This document shows positions 41,876 through 44,141 of a stretch of 44,141 bases of DNA, in pieces. The first letter of the stretch is position 1. The number at the start of each line of letters is the position of its first letter. The DNA comes from Saprospiraceae bacterium (GTDB lineage: Bacteria; Bacteroidota; Bacteroidia; Chitinophagales; Saprospiraceae): assembly GCA_019634045.1 (NCBI GenBank), contig JAHQWA010000319.1, positions 1 through 44,141 on the forward strand, given 5' to 3'. Position numbers and translations under genes: made by a program. The notes beneath the pieces were generated by a model. That model saw only the letters and a program-made list of their open reading frames with translations. It had not been told where the DNA came from and made no database searches.

Positions 41876-43360
41876 CTATTGATTGGGCAGTGCCACCGAA
41901 ACGGGCTGCTGTTTTTCCCAGTCAAATAGCGTTAGAATCTTGAGTTCCAATAATTGTGTTTTGTAGTTGATTAGGGCTCGAGCATAGTCAATTTTCTTGG
42001 TAGAAAGCTGGCTTTGAAATTGGTTCAAATCAATACCAGTGAGGTCTCCATTGATGTATCGTTCCAGGTTGATATCGTATGTCCTTTCGGCGTTTTCTAC
42101 ACTTTTTTTCGCAATTTCTATCCTCGGCATTTGCGTTTGCACACTGCGGAAGGCACTGCGAATATCCATGCGGATTTGCTTTTGATCTTCACGTAATTCG
42201 AGTTGCTGGGAACGGATGGATACCATCTGTGACTCGATCCGAGCGTTACGCTCCCCCCAGTCGAAAATGGGAATGTTGAGGCTGATTCCAACACTGGGGT
42301 TTTGAGTAGGGCGATCGTAGATCTTACTTAAGACTTCATTGTCACCAAAAATACCCAGCGTCAACTGCAAGTCTGCCCGGAATTCGTTTTGGGATTTGGT
42401 CCGGGTAAGATTGTATTGTGCTTGTGAAATATTGATTTGTCGTTGCCTCAATTCCATCCTAGACTTAAGGGCAAAATCGATGGCTTTTTCCAAATCTACT
42501 ACAACCTCTTGTGCTTCTAAGGCCGTGACCAACTGGATATCTTCATCCAGGTTCATTCCAATCTCTCTTTTAAATGTCTCTTCTGCATTGGCCAAGGCCA
42601 ATTGATTGTCTTGCACAGATAATTGAGCATTAGCGAAGTTCAACTCTGCTTGGTAAAGTTCTTCTTGCGCAAGCAGACCTGCTTCCACCTTGTTTTTGAC
42701 GATATCGAAATTCTTGGTAGTATTGTCTAGCTCTTCCTTGGAGATATCCAAGTTGAGCTGCGCCAGGTACACATCAAAGAACTGACTAGTGATGGTCCGC
42801 TCCAGGCTCAGTCTTTGAATCGCATATTGCAAACTAGCATTTTCATAGTTTAACTCCAGTTCATTCAATTGAACCTTTCGGCGGTTATAGGTGAAAAGGG
42901 GTTGGCTAATGGCAAGGTAAAGGTTGTTATAGAAGGCGCGGTTCGAGTTCTCACCGAAGTTAGCAATTTCGGTTTCATTACTTCGCCAGCTGAAAGTGTT
43001 GATGAGGGCCACAGTACCATCCGTAGCCAAAATGGGCTGATCTACCCGAAATGTCCCAGAGGAGTACATGGAGATATTGGTAAACCACTGGGAGAATTGT
43101 GTGTCAAAGCTTCGGTTATTGCTAAAATTGAAGGGTTCCGCCGTGAGGGAGAAACGAGATTTTAAGGAAGCTCGTTCTGCTTGCAGATCATATTGATATT
43201 GCTCAATATTCATTAGAGAACGTTGAATATTGGGACTGCCCTTCTCCGCGATCGCCATGGCCGCTTCCAAGGTGAGCATGGTTTGGCTGAAAGCACTGAA
43301 GCTAGCAAAGCAAGTTGCTATCATCAATGTCAAGCTTTTGATCGTATTCATATTGGTCAT
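41876..43360 (-). CDS. TolC family outer-membrane efflux protein
   Basis: A 494-residue outer-membrane channel with signal peptide (ending FSAFSQ, about residue 26). The two repeated halves show the TolC pattern: long coiled-coil helices with heptads (YENASLQYAIQRLSLERTI, QAELNFANAQLSVQDNQLAL) and the second half with SVGISLNIPIFDWGERNARIE, the typical strand and turn of the family. It exports substrate through the outer membrane for the pump encoded downstream. An in-frame ATG at 43351 is also possible. The preceding golvesin-domain gene ends 46 bases upstream. Confidence 0.93.
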   Translation of the reverse strand: MTNMNTIKSLTLMIATCFASFSAFSQTMLTLEAAMAIAEKGSPNIQRSLMNIEQYQYDLQAERASLKSRFSLTAEPFNFSNNRSFDTQFSQWFTNISMYSSGTFRVDQPILATDGTVALINTFSWRSNETEIANFGENSNRAFYNNLYLAISQPLFTYNRRKVQLNELELNYENASLQYAIQRLSLERTITSQFFDVYLAQLNLDISKEELDNTTKNFDIVKNKVEAGLLAQEELYQAELNFANAQLSVQDNQLALANAEETFKREIGMNLDEDIQLVTALEAQEVVVDLEKAIDFALKSRMELRQRQINISQAQYNLTRTKSQNEFRADLQLTLGIFGDNEVLSKIYDRPTQNPSVGISLNIPIFDWGERNARIESQMVSIRSQQLELREDQKQIRMDIRSAFRSVQTQMPRIEIAKKSVENAERTYDINLERYINGDLTGIDLNQFQSQLSTKKIDYARALINYKTQLLELKILTLFDWEKQQPVSVALPNQ

Positions 43361-43406
43361 ACTGCTACTATTATTAAGTGCTATTTTTTACAATTTTAGA
43401 ATCTTC

Positions 43407-44141
43407 CTAATCCATTCGGACCAGCTTAACCGCATCAGCGAATACGGCACGGAGGCGCGTCTCATTGCTCAAGGAAACGGTTAGGGTGTCTGCTGAAAAG
43501 GTATAATCACCTAAGGAAATCCATCCTTCTGGCGTATCCCGGTGTAACTCTACCGTCGGTTCATCGGTGCCATTCTGATGGGGGATGGTAAAGCGGTAAT
43601 TCCCTCGTTGATTGCGATTCCAGCGGAAGGAATCGTCCTTAAATACATGGTAAAAGACCTCGTATCTCCCCGATTCTGGAATGGGAATCTTCCAGTTCGC
43701 GGCTTTTGAGCCATCACCGGCCTTGATGTATAGGGCTGATCTGACGAATTCTCCAAAGAATTTATCATCGGTAGTGGCGGTCCAATTGAAGGGCGGGCGC
43801 CATACCCTAGTACCCTGGTATTTGAAATCTTCATCCTCCTCCGGTTTTAACCATTTGCGCAGGCGACTCACTTCTTCATAGATGGAGTAATCAAAATCAG
43901 CACTTTCATTGTCCACGATGATCTCTCCTTCATTCACTAGTACGATGGCTTTGTCGACGGTGCGTTGAGTCTCCCGGGCGTTTTTGACACCGGTTTCGTC
44001 GATTTGATCAAAGTTGTACTCTATTTGGTTGGGTAAGTTGCCGGAAGCTAGGGTGTTGATTTCCAGTCCCGTAGGTTCTGTTGAGGTGAGGTAGTATAGC
44101 TCTTTGGTTTGATTGGGATCTAGATAGACCAAGCGTTCTAC
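43407..44141 (-). CDS. Golvesin C-terminal-like domain protein, C-terminal part (5' end outside window)
   Basis: The frame is open to the right edge, so only the last 244 residues are visible. The final 140 residues match the golvesin C-terminal-like/xanthan lyase-associated beta-sandwich: SALYIKAGDG, IPESGRYEVFYHV, YRFTIPHQNGTDEPTVELH, GWISLGDYTFSADT and the closing FADAVKLVRMD. This domain is thought to bind carbohydrate or act in adhesion. The part before it is acidic and not recognised. It lies 46 bases upstream of the TolC-like gene on the same strand and may be the first visible gene of the export operon, perhaps encoding a cargo or surface partner, which is inference. Confidence 0.72.
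   Translation of the reverse strand, partial: VERLVYLDPNQTKELYYLTSTEPTGLEINTLASGNLPNQIEYNFDQIDETGVKNARETQRTVDKAIVLVNEGEIIVDNESADFDYSIYEEVSRLRKWLKPEEDEDFKYQGTRVWRPPFNWTATTDDKFFGEFVRSALYIKAGDGSKAANWKIPIPESGRYEVFYHVFKDDSFRWNRNQRGNYRFTIPHQNGTDEPTVELHRDTPEGWISLGDYTFSADTLTVSLSNETRLRAVFADAVKLVRMD

Overview
The window looks like a chromosomal segment of a Bacteroidota bacterium, most likely the Saprospiria (Lewinella/Haliscomenobacter-like). The grounds are a hybrid two-component system with a Reg_prop beta-propeller sensor and an AraC output domain, a type IX secretion C-terminal sorting domain, lipoprotein signals typical of the phylum, TAnnTTTG-type promoter elements, a PadR plus prefix-domain FtsX permease pair, and PSD1/DUF1501 genes of the kind shared with Planctomycetes. 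I see no tRNA, rRNA, CRISPR array, transposase or phage gene. The genus is inference.

Layout, left to right. 1-5.1 kb: a partial gene of unknown function, a ThuA-like lipoprotein, a DUF1905/YdeI-like protein, a small membrane-anchored protein, and an AraC-MarR regulator pair divergent from a secreted alpha/beta hydrolase. 5.2-12.2 kb: a frameshifted relic, then a PSD1-DUF1501 pair (large c-type haem lipoprotein plus Tat-exported partner) and an esterase-ThuA fusion bracketed by two copies of a perfect palindrome, one lying inside its reading frame. 12.2-16.5 kb: PadR regulator and MacB/FtsX-type permease, a secreted-repeat lipoprotein, and a possible small RNA ending in a strong terminator. 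16.5-21.1 kb (minus strand): an aromatic amino acid decarboxylase with a VOC protein, a PEBP-family protein, an AraC regulator and a zinc-free MDR oxidoreductase. 21.4-26.7 kb: a 1412-residue hybrid two-component system preceded by a degenerate stand-alone receiver. Upstream of the pair lies a four-copy, exactly 21-bp-spaced operator-like array, then a promoter-like element and a roughly 270-nt unit that has no real gene but ends in a perfect terminator. 26.8-31.9 kb: a Tat-exported Gfo/Idh/MocA oxidoreductase, a protein whose N-terminus resembles the conflict-system domain EAD11, a T9SS-exported esterase and a Tat-exported TIM-barrel isomerase.

The right-hand 12 kb (32.1-44.1 kb, minus strand) is the most unusual part. 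It is one probable operon: a golvesin-domain protein (cut by the window edge), a TolC-type outer-membrane protein, a membrane fusion lipoprotein, a complete RND permease, a 1568-residue polypeptide joining a second RND permease through about six extra membrane helices to a complete ABC ATPase, and an ABC-2-type permease. ATGA and TAATG overlaps tie several genes together. Both RND units lack part of the textbook proton-relay residues. The operon therefore encodes an envelope-spanning tripartite exporter in which RND and ABC machinery are physically linked.

Repeats form a second theme. About 111 bp of a terminal-inverted (MITE-like) element occurs three times (near 1.8, 19.1 and 28.7 kb), always beside a start region. 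A class of 41-43 bp perfect palindromes, sharing the core GAAGTC..GACTTC, also occurs three times.
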